Assembly (NCBI RefSeq): GCF_900108585.1
Contig: NZ_UESZ01000001.1
Coordinates: 3,038,001 to 3,102,000 of the forward strand
Source of the DNA: Branchiibius hedensis
GTDB lineage: Bacteria; Actinomycetota; Actinomycetes; Actinomycetales; Dermatophilaceae
Reading direction: 5' to 3'
DNA: 64,000 bases
Part shown: one piece after another, positions 16,746 to 25,700 of the stretch
How positions within the stretch are numbered: position 1 is the stretch's first letter
How the letters are laid out: each line of letters starts with the position of its first letter
Notes under the pieces: generated by a model
What the model was told of the DNA's origin: nothing
What the model saw: only the letters and a program-made list of their open reading frames with translations
Database searches by the model: none
Translations under genes and position numbers: made by a program

Positions 16746-18293
16746 TCAGTTCAGCGGTCCGGTGTGGGCTTCGGCGGCATCGACGACGCCCCCGGATTGC
16801 ACGAGTTCAACTGCAGTTTCGATGTCCGGGGCCAGGAACCGGTCCGGACCCGCAGGTACGCCGAGTGCCTGGCTGACCGCGCCCGTCGCCGGTGCCGGGG
16901 TGAGCGGCGCCCGCAACTGTTGGCCGCGGGATGCCGTGAGGCACTCGATGGCCAGGACGCGGCTCAGGCCGTCGACTGCCCGGCGCAGTTTGCGCGCGGC
17001 CGACCAGCCCATGGAGACGTGGTCCTCCTGCATGGCACTGCTCGGGATGGAGTCGACACTCGCCGGGTTTGCCAGGCGCTTGAGCTCGGACACGATTGCT
17101 GCCTGGGTGTATTGGGCGATCATTAGCCCGGAGTCCACCCCGGGGTCGTCCGCGAGGAAGGCCGGCAGGCCGTGGTTGCGCGAGACGTCCAGGAAGCGGT
17201 CGGTCCGTCGCTCGCTCATCGACGCCAGGTCGGCGGCGGCAATCGCCAGGAAGTCCAGCACGTAGGCAACCGGCGCACCGTGGAAGTTGCCGTTCGATTC
17301 GACGCGACCGTCGAGCGTGACGACGGGATTGTCTACAGCAGAGGCGAGTTCGCGGTCCGCGATGAGCGCAGCGTGCGCCATCGTGTCCCGTACCGCACCG
17401 GCGACCTGGGGCGCGCAGCGCAGGGAGTAGGCGTCCTGCACCCGCGGGCACTCATCGGTCAGGCGGTGTGACTCGCGGATCTTGCTGTCGCTCAGGACCT
17501 TTCGCATGTTCTCTGCACTCGCACCCTGACCCAGCTGCGGACGCAGTGCCTGCAGGTCCGCGGCGAAGACGTTGTCGGTGCCCATCAGCGCCTCGACCGA
17601 CATCGCGGCGGTGATGTCAGCAGTCGTGACGAGCCGGGCCAGGTCATGCAGTGCGAGGCTGAGCTGGCCGAGCATGCCGTCCGTGCCGTTGATCAGCGCC
17701 AGGCCCTCCTTCTCGGCGAGCTCGACCGGCTCGATGCCGGCCTCGCGCAGGGCATCGGCGGTGTCCCGCCGGGTGCCCGACGCGTCACGCACGACGCCCT
17801 CCCCCATCACCGCGAGCGCGCAGTGGGCCAGCGGCGCGAGGTCACCGGAGCAGCCGAGGGAGCCGTACTCGTGCACGACCGGCGTGATGCCGGCGTTCAG
17901 CAGCGCGGCGTAGGTCTGCGCGACGACCGGACGGACGCCCGTGCGGCCGGTGGCGAGGGTGGACAGGCGCAGCAGCATGGTGGCGCGGACGACCTCGCGC
18001 TCGACCTCCGGCCCGTTGCCCGCCGCGTGCGACCGGATCAGACTGCGCTGCAACTGCTTGCGGTCATCCAACGGGATGTGTCGCGTGGCCAGAGCGCCAA
18101 ATCCGGTCGAGACGCCGTAGTGCGGCACGGTGTCGTCGGCGAGGCGCTCGATCACGGCGCGACTGTCGGCCATGGCGCTCAGCGCGTCGTCGCCGATCTC
18201 CACGCGGGCGTCGTGTCGGGCCACCGCGACGACATCGTCCCGGCTCACCGGTCCGACGCCGACGGTCACGATCTGGGTATCCACGAGGCTCAT
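16746..18293 (-). CDS. hutH: Histidine ammonia-lyase
   Basis: This enzyme removes ammonia from histidine to give urocanate, the first step of the operon. The ATG at 18293 gives 515 residues, the usual length; an in-frame TTG ten codons upstream is possible. The MIO prosthetic group should form from C148-S149-G150 in [14 protein letters not shown], where most relatives have Ala-Ser-Gly. Other marks are [11 protein letters not shown] and [14 protein letters not shown]. Transcription runs divergently from the IclR gene across a palindrome. Confidence 0.95.
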   Translation of the reverse strand: MSLVDTQIVTVGVGPVSRDDVVAVARHDARVEIGDDALSAMADSRAVIERLADDTVPHYGVSTGFGALATRHIPLDDRKQLQRSLIRSHAAGNGPEVEREVVRATMLLRLSTLATGRTGVRPVVAQTYAALLNAGITPVVHEYGSLGCSGDLAPLAHCALAVMGEGVVRDASGTRRDTADALREAGIEPVELAEKEGLALINGTDGMLGQLSLALHDLARLVTTADITAAMSVEALMGTDNVFAADLQALRPQLGQGASAENMRKVLSDSKIRESHRLTDECPRVQDAYSLRCAPQVAGAVRDTMAHAALIADRELASAVDNPVVTLDGRVESNGNFHGAPVAYVLDFLAIAAADLASMSERRTDRFLDVSRNHGLPAFLADDPGVDSGLMIAQYTQAAIVSELKRLANPASVDSIPSSAMQEDHVSMGWSAARKLRRAVDGLSRVLAIECLTASRGQQLRAPLTPAPATGAVSQALGVPAGPDRFLAPDIETAVELVQSGGVVDAAEAHTGPLN

Positions 18294-18348
18294 GTCTTCT
18301 ATTGCAGCGGCCGCGTTAGGCAAAACCCACCCCCTGCCGCCCAGAGTT

Positions 18349-18364
18349 GTCTCATATGTGAGAC
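18349..18364. promoter_or_regulatory. Palindromic operator between hutH and the IclR gene
   Basis: GTCTCA and TGAGAC flank TATG, giving a perfect 6+6 inverted repeat. It lies in the short divergent gap, 9 bases before the IclR start and 55 bases before the hutH ATG. An IclR-type dimer bound here could control both directions. Confidence 0.6.
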
Positions 18365-18373
18365 AGTCCGATC

Positions 18374-19132
18374 ATGGCCGCACCCGCCGCCGCGCACGCG
18401 ATCGCTGTCCTGCAGCTGCTCGCCCGACGTGCCGAGCCCCTCCCCGCTGCCGCCATCGCGCGAGCGCTGGACCTACCGCGCTCGTCCACCTATCGCGTCC
18501 TCACCGTCCTGAAGGAGACCGGCTTCGTCGTCCATCTCGACGAGGACCGCCGGTGGGGGCTGGGAGTCGCCGCGTTCGAACTCGGCTCGGCCTACAGCCG
18601 GCAGGCCCCGCTGCAGCGCATCGCCCGACCGATCCTGACCCGCCTGGTCGACGCCACCACGCACAACGCGCACCTCGCCGTCCTGCACGGCCGCGACGTG
18701 CTCTACGTCATCGAGGAACGTGCGCCTCGACGACCCTCCCTGGTCACCGACGTCGGCGTCCGGTTGCCGGCGACGGTCACCGCCTCCGGGTTGGCGATGC
18801 TGGCAGCCCTGCCGGCCGCGCAGGTGCGTGCGCTGTACCCCGACCGCGACTCGTTCGCGCAACGCAACGGGCTCGGACCAACCTCGCTGACGCAGCTGCG
18901 CAGCCTCCTGTCCGGGGTGAGACAGCGTGGAATTGCGATCGAAAGCGACTCTGTCACAGCTGGTTTCGCGTCCGTAGCGGCCGCCGTGCTCGACCACAAC
19001 GACTTCCCCGTAGCCGGGATCGCGCTCACCTATCCCGTCGGTCAGGTGAGTGACCCCGAGAAGGCAGCGATCGACGTACGCCGATCGGCAGCAGACCTGT
19101 CCCGTCGCCTGGGGCGTCGCTCACCCACGTAG
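18374..19132 (+). CDS. IclR family regulator of histidine utilisation
   Basis: This 252-residue protein has an N-terminal winged helix (PLPAAAIARALDLPRSSTYRVLTVLKETG) and a C-terminal IclR effector domain with LPATVTASGLAMLAALP and GIAIESDSVTAGFASVAAAV. It is divergent from hutH and separated from it by a palindrome. The likely effector is urocanate or histidine, and the likely target is the hut operon. Both are inferred from position. Confidence 0.9.
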   Translation: MAAPAAAHAIAVLQLLARRAEPLPAAAIARALDLPRSSTYRVLTVLKETGFVVHLDEDRRWGLGVAAFELGSAYSRQAPLQRIARPILTRLVDATTHNAHLAVLHGRDVLYVIEERAPRRPSLVTDVGVRLPATVTASGLAMLAALPAAQVRALYPDRDSFAQRNGLGPTSLTQLRSLLSGVRQRGIAIESDSVTAGFASVAAAVLDHNDFPVAGIALTYPVGQVSDPEKAAIDVRRSAADLSRRLGRRSPT

Positions 19133-19141
19133 TCTCGAAAT

Positions 19142-20110
19142 ATGCGCGCGATCACGATTCCGGAATTCGGTGACGAAGACGTACTCACGGTCAGTGAGGT
19201 GCCCGACCTGACCCCTGGGCCGGGTGAGGTTCTCATCGAGGTGGCCGCGGCGGGCGTCAACCGAGCGGATCTGATGCAGCGACAGGGCTTCTACCCGCCT
19301 CCGCCGGGCATCTCGGAGGTGCCCGGGCTCGAGGTAAGCGGCACCATCACCGCGGTCGGCGAGGCCGCGGCAGGGTGGGTCATCGGCGACGAAGTGTGTG
19401 CGCTCCTTGCCGGCGGGGGGTACGCGCAGCAGGTCGTCGTCCCGGCCGGCCAGGTGCTACCGGTCCCGGCGGGCGTCAGCCTGCAGGACGCCGCCGCGCT
19501 GCCGGAGGTCGCCTGCACGGTCTGGTCGAACATCGTGATGACGGCCCATCTGAAGACCGGCGATCTGTTCCTGCAGCACGGTGGCTCCAGCGGGATCGGC
19601 ACGATGGCCATCCAGATCGCGGGGCAACTCGGCGCGCGGATTGCGGTCACCGCCGGGTCCCAGGAGAAGCTCGACGCGTGCGCCGCGCTGGGCGCGGACA
19701 TCCTGATCAACTACCGCGAGCAGGACTTCGTCGAGGTCATCCAGGAGGCCGGTGGCGCCGACGTCATCCTGGACGTCATCGGCGCGAAATACCTGTCCCG
19801 CAACGTCACCGCCCTCGCCGACGGCGGTCGCCTGGTGATCATCGGCCTGCAGGGCGGCACCAAAGCCGAGCTCGACATCAACCAGTTGCTGGTCAAGCGG
19901 GGCACGGTCGCCGCGACCAGTCTGCGTTCACGCAGCCTGGCGCAGAAGGCAGCCATCGTCGGCGAGGTTCGCGAGCACGTCTGGCCGTTGATCGCGCAGG
20001 GGAAGATCCGCCCGATCGTGTCCGAGACCTTCCCGCTGGAAGATGCGGCTCGGGCGCACCGCGCCCTTCAGGAGTCGCAGCACATCGGCAAGATCCTGCT
20101 CACGGTCTAG
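19142..20110 (+). CDS. NAD(P)H-quinone oxidoreductase, PIG3/zeta-crystallin type
   Basis: This 322-residue medium-chain dehydrogenase/reductase lacks zinc ligands. It shows GVNRADLMQRQGFYPPPPG near residue 40 and the cofactor loop HGGSSGIGTMAIQIA near residue 143, both typical of the PIG3 quinone oxidoreductase group. It should reduce quinones with NADPH. It follows the IclR gene by 9 bases and may be co-transcribed with it, although no link to histidine breakdown is known. Confidence 0.9.
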   Translation: MRAITIPEFGDEDVLTVSEVPDLTPGPGEVLIEVAAAGVNRADLMQRQGFYPPPPGISEVPGLEVSGTITAVGEAAAGWVIGDEVCALLAGGGYAQQVVVPAGQVLPVPAGVSLQDAAALPEVACTVWSNIVMTAHLKTGDLFLQHGGSSGIGTMAIQIAGQLGARIAVTAGSQEKLDACAALGADILINYREQDFVEVIQEAGGADVILDVIGAKYLSRNVTALADGGRLVIIGLQGGTKAELDINQLLVKRGTVAATSLRSRSLAQKAAIVGEVREHVWPLIAQGKIRPIVSETFPLEDAARAHRALQESQHIGKILLTV

Positions 20111-20137
20111 GACCGTCGCCGCGCCGGCAGCAGATAG

Positions 20138-20938
20138 TCAGTAGCTTTCTCTGAAGCCGGGTGAGGTACCAGCAAAGTCAGCGACCAACTGTTCGGAACC
20201 GCGGGCCAGCATCGCGACGTCGGCTCCGACCAGGACGAACGCGGCACCATCGGCCAGGTAGGCACGCGCCGTCGCCGGATCAAAAGCGTTCACCCCCACA
20301 GGTTTTCCGGCACTGCGGACGGCTGCGAACGTCGTACGCACAGCGCTCACAACGTCGGGGTGAGTCTGCCGACCAAGCAGACCCATGGATGCAGCCAGGT
20401 CTGACGGACCGACAAACACTCCGTCCACGCCTGACACTGCGGCGATTTCAGCGGCCGCCTCGACTCCCTCCACCGACTCGATCTGCACAAAGACCGACAC
20501 GTGATCAGCCGCCGAGGTCAGGTAGTCGGGAATCCGGTTCCACCGGGCGGATCGTGCCAGCGCTGATCCGACGCCACGGCGGCCAAGCGGCGGATAGTGC
20601 GCTGCCGCAACCACATTCGCCGCATGTTCCGCGGAAGACACCATCGGGACCAGGATGGACTGGGCGCCCAGATCGAGCACCTGCTTGATGACGGTCGAGT
20701 CGTCTGATGGCACCCGGACGACCGGAGTGATCGGATAGGCGGCAACCGCCTGCAGTTGCGCGAGCACCGATCCGAGGCCATTGGGACCGTGCTCCATATC
20801 GATCAGCAACCAGTCGAGACCGCTGCCGGCGCAAATCTCGGCGACGAGCGGACTCGCAGAGCAGACCCACATTCCGGCCAGGGGTCGGTGCGCCGACTCG
20901 AGTCGGCTCCGCAACGTCGGCGTCAGTCGAATTGGCAT
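20138..20938 (-). CDS. hpaI: HpcH/HpaI family aldolase
   Basis: This 266-residue class II pyruvate aldolase shows LLIDMEHGPNG (catalytic His), VVRVPS (Arg), QIES (metal Glu) and GVFVGPSDLAASMG (metal Asp). It should split a 4-hydroxy-2-oxo acid to pyruvate and an aldehyde, the last step of a meta-cleavage route. Its start lies inside the end of the hydratase gene (16-base overlap). It is the last gene of the nine-gene minus arm of the catabolic island. The precise substrate is uncertain, as the family also handles sugar acids. Confidence 0.9.
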   Translation of the reverse strand: MPIRLTPTLRSRLESAHRPLAGMWVCSASPLVAEICAGSGLDWLLIDMEHGPNGLGSVLAQLQAVAAYPITPVVRVPSDDSTVIKQVLDLGAQSILVPMVSSAEHAANVVAAAHYPPLGRRGVGSALARSARWNRIPDYLTSAADHVSVFVQIESVEGVEAAAEIAAVSGVDGVFVGPSDLAASMGLLGRQTHPDVVSAVRTTFAAVRSAGKPVGVNAFDPATARAYLADGAAFVLVGADVAMLARGSEQLVADFAGTSPGFRESY

Positions 20939-21708
20939 GTCACCGTTCCCATTTCGCCGTAATCACACAGCACCGAGTCACCCGCACTGATCCACACGGG
21001 ACGCGTGAAGGAACCTGCGAGGATGATCTCGCCAGCGTCCAGCGAGGTGTCGTGTTGGTGCAGTTTGTTGGCCAACCACGCCACCCCGGAGGCGGGATGG
21101 TTGAGCACGCCGGCCGCGACCCCGGTCTCCTCGATGACGGCGTTCCGGTAGAGCAGGGCGGAGATCCAGCGCAGATCGATCGCGTCAGGTCGGACCGGTC
21201 GGCCGCCGAGCACCATCGCGCCGTACGCCGCGTTGTCGGCGATCGTGTCGACGATGGTCCGGCCCTCGAGTTCAACGTGAGAGTCCAGGATCTCCAACGC
21301 CGGGGTCACGTATTCCGTCGCGCGCAGCACGTCGAACACCGTGCAGTTCGGCCCCTTCAGCGAGCTGCCGAGCACGAACGCGAGCTCTACCTCCACCCGT
21401 ACGTTGGTGAAGTCGGCGTGGCGCAGCTGCGCCCCGTTCTCATGGACGGTGTCCTCGAAGATCACGCCGTAATCGGGTTCACTGATCCCGGTCGCCTGCT
21501 GCATCGCCCGCGAGGTCAGACCGATCTTGCGTCCGACCAGGCGCCGGCCTTGGGCGAGGTTGCGGTCGCGCCAGACACTCTGGATCGCGTATGAATCATC
21601 AACTGTCGCTTCGGGATAGCGCTGGGTGATCCTGGCCACCGTTCCGCGGGTGTGTGTCGCGTCTGCCAGTTCGTCGGCGATCGCGGTGATCGTCTGGGCG
21701 GGAAGCAT
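20923..21708 (-). CDS. hpaH: 2-oxo-hepta-4-ene-1,7-dioate / 2-oxopent-4-enoate hydratase-like protein
   Basis: This encodes 261 residues from the ATG at 21708, which has AAAGAAGG upstream. The family is HpaH/MhpD hydratase, with VGRKIGLTSRAMQ, EPDYGVIFEDT and VEVELAFVLG. It should add water to a 2-oxo-4-enoate, giving the 4-hydroxy-2-oxo acid used by the neighbouring aldolase. Overlap with the aldolase gene and position in the same operon support a consecutive role. Confidence 0.9.
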   Translation of the reverse strand: MLPAQTITAIADELADATHTRGTVARITQRYPEATVDDSYAIQSVWRDRNLAQGRRLVGRKIGLTSRAMQQATGISEPDYGVIFEDTVHENGAQLRHADFTNVRVEVELAFVLGSSLKGPNCTVFDVLRATEYVTPALEILDSHVELEGRTIVDTIADNAAYGAMVLGGRPVRPDAIDLRWISALLYRNAVIEETGVAAGVLNHPASGVAWLANKLHQHDTSLDAGEIILAGSFTRPVWISAGDSVLCDYGEMGTVTCQFD

Positions 21709-21812
21709 GGGGCCTTCTTTCTGGGCAGCACCGGCTGACGCGAGGTGTTGCGGGGTGTGCGGATCCGCCAGCCGCACTTGACGGGTGCGCCTGGATTCGG
21801 TGGATCGGGAGG

Positions 21813-22511
21813 TCAGATGATGAGCTGACCGAGGGTTTCCCCCGGATGCTCGTGAGTCATGTAGGCCCGCAGCGTGCCGCTGCGGTGGAGGCGGACCGCC
21901 TCTTCGATGTCGTGCAGGCTCGCGCCGCGTTCGATCAGCGCGACAATGTCCTCGTGCTCGCGCACCGATTCCCGCGAGCGCTCGGGGACGAACGCGAAGA
22001 TCGAGTCACGCATGTGTCCCAGGCGGGCCCACTCCGTGTTCAGGATCTCCAGCAGCCGCGGGTTGGTGCACTTGGAATAGAGAATCGCGTGGAACTCTTG
22101 GTTCAACGTGCTGAAGATCCGAGGATCGAACCGGTCGAGGCTCTCCACCATCAACTCGTTGATGGAGCGTGCGCGGCGCAGATCGTCGACCGTCAGGCTG
22201 CGGGCCGCCAGCGCCGTGGCCGCGCTCTCCAGGATCGTCACCGCCTGCATCGCGTAGCGGTATTCGGTGTCATCGATCATTGCGACCCGCGCCCCGACGT
22301 TGGGTTCGAACGTCACCAGCCCTTCCGCCTCGAGCTGTCGCACCGCTTCGCGGACCGGCACCATGCTCATGTCGAGCTCAGCAGCGATCGTCCCCAGGAC
22401 CAATCGGTAGCCGGGCGTGAAGTGCTGGTTGACGATACGTTCGCGGATCCATTCGTAGGCACGCTGCGACTTCGTCTGTGCCGCAGCACCGCTCACTGCG
22501 CTTCGCGCCAT
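21813..22511 (-). CDS. GntR family regulator, FCD subfamily
   Basis: This 232-residue protein has an N-terminal winged helix (GTIAAELDMSMVPVREAVRQLEAEG) and a C-terminal FCD ligand domain with FHAILYSKCTNPRLLEIL and REHEDIVALIERG. An upstream in-frame GTG at 22532 is a possible alternative start. It overlaps the end of the RraA-like gene. It is probably the regulator of the divergent island, sensing a pathway acid and binding the ATCRTRTAC sites at 23242, 29668 and 29841. Confidence 0.9.
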   Translation of the reverse strand: MARSAVSGAAAQTKSQRAYEWIRERIVNQHFTPGYRLVLGTIAAELDMSMVPVREAVRQLEAEGLVTFEPNVGARVAMIDDTEYRYAMQAVTILESAATALAARSLTVDDLRRARSINELMVESLDRFDPRIFSTLNQEFHAILYSKCTNPRLLEILNTEWARLGHMRDSIFAFVPERSRESVREHEDIVALIERGASLHDIEEAVRLHRSGTLRAYMTHEHPGETLGQLII

Positions 22512-23209
22512 TGGGCGTACCTGCCTCTCCACTCGGCATTCATCGGGAACAGTCCGTCGATGGGGTTGCCTTCGGCGACCCGTTCTGCAATCCAGGCGTC
22601 TTCGTCTTCCTGGGCCAGCGTGGCGTCGACGACTTCGTCGGCCAGCGCGGGTGGGATCACGATGACGCCGTCGTCATCGCCGACGATCACGTCACCCGGT
22701 TGCACGGTCGTCCCACCACAGGCGACCGTGCCGCCGCCTTCCCACGGCACGTGCCGGCGACCCAGCACCGCCGGGTGGTTGCCCGCGCAGTAGACCGGGA
22801 TCGGAAGGCCGGCGACAGTACTCGCGTCGCGCACACCGCCATCGGTGACGATGCCAGCAGCTCCGCGGACCTGCGCGCGGGTGGCCAGCACGTCTCCCAG
22901 GGTGGCCGACGTGACGTCACCGCGCGCCTCGATCACGATGACCTCTCCGGTGGCCACGGAGTCGAACACTTGCTTCTGTGCGTTGTATCCACCCCCGTGG
23001 GTGTCGAACAGGTCTTCTCGGTTCGGGACGAACCGCAGCGTCCGTGCAGTGCCGACCAGCTTCTGACCGGGCACCAGCGGGCGAACGCCTTCGATGACGA
23101 CGTTGTTGAGTCCCCGCTTGCGCAACTGCGCTGACAGGCCAGCGACCGGTGCACGTTCGAGTCGCTCCCGCAGGTGCGGCGGGAGGCCCGCAGAGCCGGT
23201 TCCCGTCAT
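22493..23209 (-). CDS. RraA-like aldolase/decarboxylase family protein
   Basis: This encodes 238 residues from the ATG at 23209 with GAGGAAG upstream. The fold is RraA / HMG aldolase, with VTDGGVRDASTVAG carrying the catalytic Arg-Asp pair and VIVGDDDGVIVIP near the end. Relatives cleave 4-hydroxy-4-methyl- or 4-carboxy-4-hydroxy-2-oxoadipate, or decarboxylate oxaloacetate. In this operon it may act on a second branch product; the substrate is unknown. It is similar in kind to the LigK gene at 44504 but lies in a different pathway. Confidence 0.87.
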   Translation of the reverse strand: MTGTGSAGLPPHLRERLERAPVAGLSAQLRKRGLNNVVIEGVRPLVPGQKLVGTARTLRFVPNREDLFDTHGGGYNAQKQVFDSVATGEVIVIEARGDVTSATLGDVLATRAQVRGAAGIVTDGGVRDASTVAGLPIPVYCAGNHPAVLGRRHVPWEGGGTVACGGTTVQPGDVIVGDDDGVIVIPPALADEVVDATLAQEDEDAWIAERVAEGNPIDGLFPMNAEWRGRYAQWREAQ

Positions 23210-23241
23210 GGCTTCCTCGTTTCGGCGATCGCTGTGCAGGA

Positions 23242-23251
23242 TCGTATACGA
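23242..23251. promoter_or_regulatory. Candidate GntR (FCD) operator
   Basis: TCGTATACGA is a perfect palindrome between the first DUF3500 gene and the RraA-like gene. It has the GT-AT-AC core expected for FCD-type regulators and resembles the sites at 29668 and 29841. It would allow an internal control point before the regulator's own segment of the operon. Confidence 0.45.
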
Positions 23252-23252
23252 A

Positions 23253-24563
23253 TCATCGGCGGTCATGCTGTTCATCCCATTCCGCCAGGTAGGCACGCCC
23301 GTAGTCGTTGCCGTTCGGAAGGCGCAGCGTGGTGTGCACGTGGAACCTCGCCGGGAGTCGGTTGGTGAGCCATACCCCCGCGTGATGGTCGAGTTCGGCA
23401 AGTACGACGGGGCTCTGGATCCGCAGATAGAACGGTTGTGACCCGTCAGTGGCGCCGTACCAGCTGAACCACGTGTCACCCAGCTGGGCGTCGTAGTCGG
23501 CCATGGTGAGCGCGCGCTGATCCTCCGGTAGGAGTAGTTGGAAATCCTCGACGATGCTGCGTAGCAGCGCCTGCTGCTCGCTCGTCAGTTCCCCTGCCGG
23601 GATGCCTTCGTACGGCACCACCCGGTTGTCCCGGAAGGCTCCCCCAACGTGGCGCTCGTCGGCCGGATGCAGCCGACCCTCTGGCATCGCGGGATCAAGG
23701 ACCGAGTTGTAAACCACGGCCCGTGCACGCTGCTGCGGGGTCAGCGAGGACGCCAGCTCGATCGCTGTCTGCTCCCGCGCCGCGAAGAGCGGAGGGTAGA
23801 CGTCGGACAGCGCCGGCTCGGCCCCGATGAAGACCGGGGCGATGACGCACCGACCGCCGACCCAGATGCAGTTGACCGCGACGTGATGGCCGAAAAGCTG
23901 CCAACCCCAGGGATTTTCCCCAGTCGGGTCGCCGAACAGCGAGACCCAGTAGCTGCGGTTGTTCATGATGGTCGGCAGCCCGGTCAGTTCGCCCAGGTAC
24001 CCGTTGAGGTCCATCGCGCCGATGACGCGCTCGTAGCCCGCGGGGCTGAGACTGGCCTGGACCATCGCCAGGATGGCGTCAACCTGGTCACCGGGCAGGT
24101 CCTCGAGCCGCAATCCGTTGCGGTGAAAAACGAACTCCGGGTTGCTCCACGAGCGCCATTCCTGCGCGTCGATCGGATGCTCGAACCGCTCCCGCACCCC
24201 GTCGTCCAGCACGGTGAGTGCAGTGCGGGCGGCCGCTCGCGCTGCCTGGTCGGACCCGTCGTACTCACCGGCCGACCCGTAAACACCCCCGCGGACCGAG
24301 CCGTCCGTGGTGATCCCGACGAACGGTTCGGCCAGCTGGGAATCCCAGTAGTCCAGCAGGTCGCGAAGGAATTGGGCGGACTGCCGGTCGCGAGTGAACT
24401 CCTCGTAAGTCATTCCGCGATATGCGGCCACCTGCGGGTCGTCCAGGTCGAACAGGTAGTTCTGGTATCCATCGGTCGGAAGCTCCACGGCGGTGTCCCG
24501 CCCGCTGGTGCGCGCGGTCGTGAAGAATCCGTCGATGTCCTCGCCCTGGGACTGATGCGTCAC
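23253..24563 (-). CDS. DUF3500 family protein (first copy)
   Basis: This encodes 436 residues from a GTG at 24563 preceded by AAAGGAGGAGG; no signal peptide is seen, so it is cytoplasmic. I assign DUF3500 from the central WGWQLFGHHVAVN (219-231) and the C-terminal HVHTTLRLPNGNDYG (408-422). Conserved His pairs suggest a metal-dependent enzyme, but no function is known to me. It lies between an ACMSD-like amidohydrolase and an RraA-like protein in a catabolic operon. A second copy is encoded at 37264. Confidence 0.82.
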   Translation of the reverse strand: MTHQSQGEDIDGFFTTARTSGRDTAVELPTDGYQNYLFDLDDPQVAAYRGMTYEEFTRDRQSAQFLRDLLDYWDSQLAEPFVGITTDGSVRGGVYGSAGEYDGSDQAARAAARTALTVLDDGVRERFEHPIDAQEWRSWSNPEFVFHRNGLRLEDLPGDQVDAILAMVQASLSPAGYERVIGAMDLNGYLGELTGLPTIMNNRSYWVSLFGDPTGENPWGWQLFGHHVAVNCIWVGGRCVIAPVFIGAEPALSDVYPPLFAAREQTAIELASSLTPQQRARAVVYNSVLDPAMPEGRLHPADERHVGGAFRDNRVVPYEGIPAGELTSEQQALLRSIVEDFQLLLPEDQRALTMADYDAQLGDTWFSWYGATDGSQPFYLRIQSPVVLAELDHHAGVWLTNRLPARFHVHTTLRLPNGNDYGRAYLAEWDEQHDRR

Positions 24564-24591
24564 CTCAACCTCCTCCTTTGTTGTTCTGGGC

Positions 24592-25641
24592 TCAGATGGG
24601 CAGATTGAACAGCCGTTTGGCGTTGCCGTAGAGCAGCAGGTCGCGATCAGCATCGCTGATGTCCAACTCGTGCTGGATGAAACTGACGCCCTGGCTCATC
24701 CAGCCGTAGAAGACCGGGAAGGACGAACCGAACAGGTAGTGGTCGGCCCCGCTGACCTTGATCGCGCACTCAACTTGGTCCTTGCCCCACGAGTGTGGGT
24801 GGGTCATGTCGAAGTAGATGTTGCGCTCCAGGTACTCCTGGATCTTCTTGCCGCTGGTCGGATCGAGGCGCTGCATGGCCTCCTTCTTGTTGGATCCGTG
24901 CGGGGTGAGCAACGCCGCGTTAGCGAACCAGTTGCCGCCGAACATCGTGTGAATGAACCGCAGTCCGGGCATCCGGTCGAACATGCCGCTGAACAGTTCG
25001 CGGCCCACGGCGACGCCCTGGTCGATGATCCGACCGTACTCACGGCGCAGGTTGGTGTAGTCGATGACCGACTTCCACTCCACCGGCAGCGGCGTGTGGT
25101 GCGCGATCACCGGGATGTCGAGCTTCTCGATGACCTTCAGGTAGGGCTCGAAGACCTCGTCGTCGAGGTAGAGCTGCCCGTAGTGACAGGCCAGTTGGAC
25201 ACCGACGGCGCCCAGCTCGTTCACGCAGCGCTCGAGCTCGTAGATGTTCTCCTTGCCACCCCACGGCGGCACGCACGCGGTGGAGAACAACCGGCCCTCC
25301 GAGCGTTTGACGATCTCGAAGGCGTTGTCGTTGACCGCCCGGCAGGTCTCGAGCCCCAACCATTCCTGCCAGACCGGCACGCGCATGATCCCGTAATCCA
25401 CACCGGCCTCATCCATGGCGGCGAGTTTGGCCTCGGCCGAGTAGTCACCCTCGACGTAGTTGAGGTTCTGATAACCGGCCGGCTTCTCCAGGATCAGTTG
25501 CTTCTTGCCCGAGTCCATCTCGATCACTCGGGCAATCTCACCGAAACCGCGAGGAGCGGAGTCGAGGAACCCGTTGAGCATCTTCTCGTTGGTGAACAGA
25601 TCCTCGGGCAGGTGATGGATGTTGATGTCGACTACTGGCAT
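24592..25641 (-). CDS. Amidohydrolase-2 (ACMSD-like) protein with altered metal site
   Basis: This 349-residue TIM-barrel protein resembles the decarboxylase group that includes ACMSD and gamma-resorcylate decarboxylase. The HxH pair near the N-terminus reads VVDINIHH, so the first His is Asn (N7) while H9 remains. H181/H182 and H231 are in the expected later strands. The catalytic Asp of the usual GSDFP motif is Ser (S307, in LFGSSFP). It may be a decarboxylase with a different metal site, a hydratase, or inactive. It is followed at 28 bases by the DUF3500 gene. Confidence 0.82.
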   Translation of the reverse strand: MPVVDINIHHLPEDLFTNEKMLNGFLDSAPRGFGEIARVIEMDSGKKQLILEKPAGYQNLNYVEGDYSAEAKLAAMDEAGVDYGIMRVPVWQEWLGLETCRAVNDNAFEIVKRSEGRLFSTACVPPWGGKENIYELERCVNELGAVGVQLACHYGQLYLDDEVFEPYLKVIEKLDIPVIAHHTPLPVEWKSVIDYTNLRREYGRIIDQGVAVGRELFSGMFDRMPGLRFIHTMFGGNWFANAALLTPHGSNKKEAMQRLDPTSGKKIQEYLERNIYFDMTHPHSWGKDQVECAIKVSGADHYLFGSSFPVFYGWMSQGVSFIQHELDISDADRDLLLYGNAKRLFNLPI

Positions 25642-25700
25642 GTGTCTCAGTTTCCTTGCGTCAGTGAGTTAGTGGGATATGAAGAGCGGGTACGGCGCGG

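Noticed and set aside
15154-17265. A 703-codon open frame on the plus strand opposite hutU and hutH
   Set aside because: It has no recognisable domain, is rich in Arg/His/Gly and lies fully antisense to well-supported genes. Long antisense frames are expected in GC-rich DNA.
21580-21605. GCGTATGAATCATC, similar to the operator-like sequence at 23242
   Set aside because: It lies inside the hydratase coding region, lacks palindromic symmetry, and the likeness comes from a shared DDSY codon stretch.
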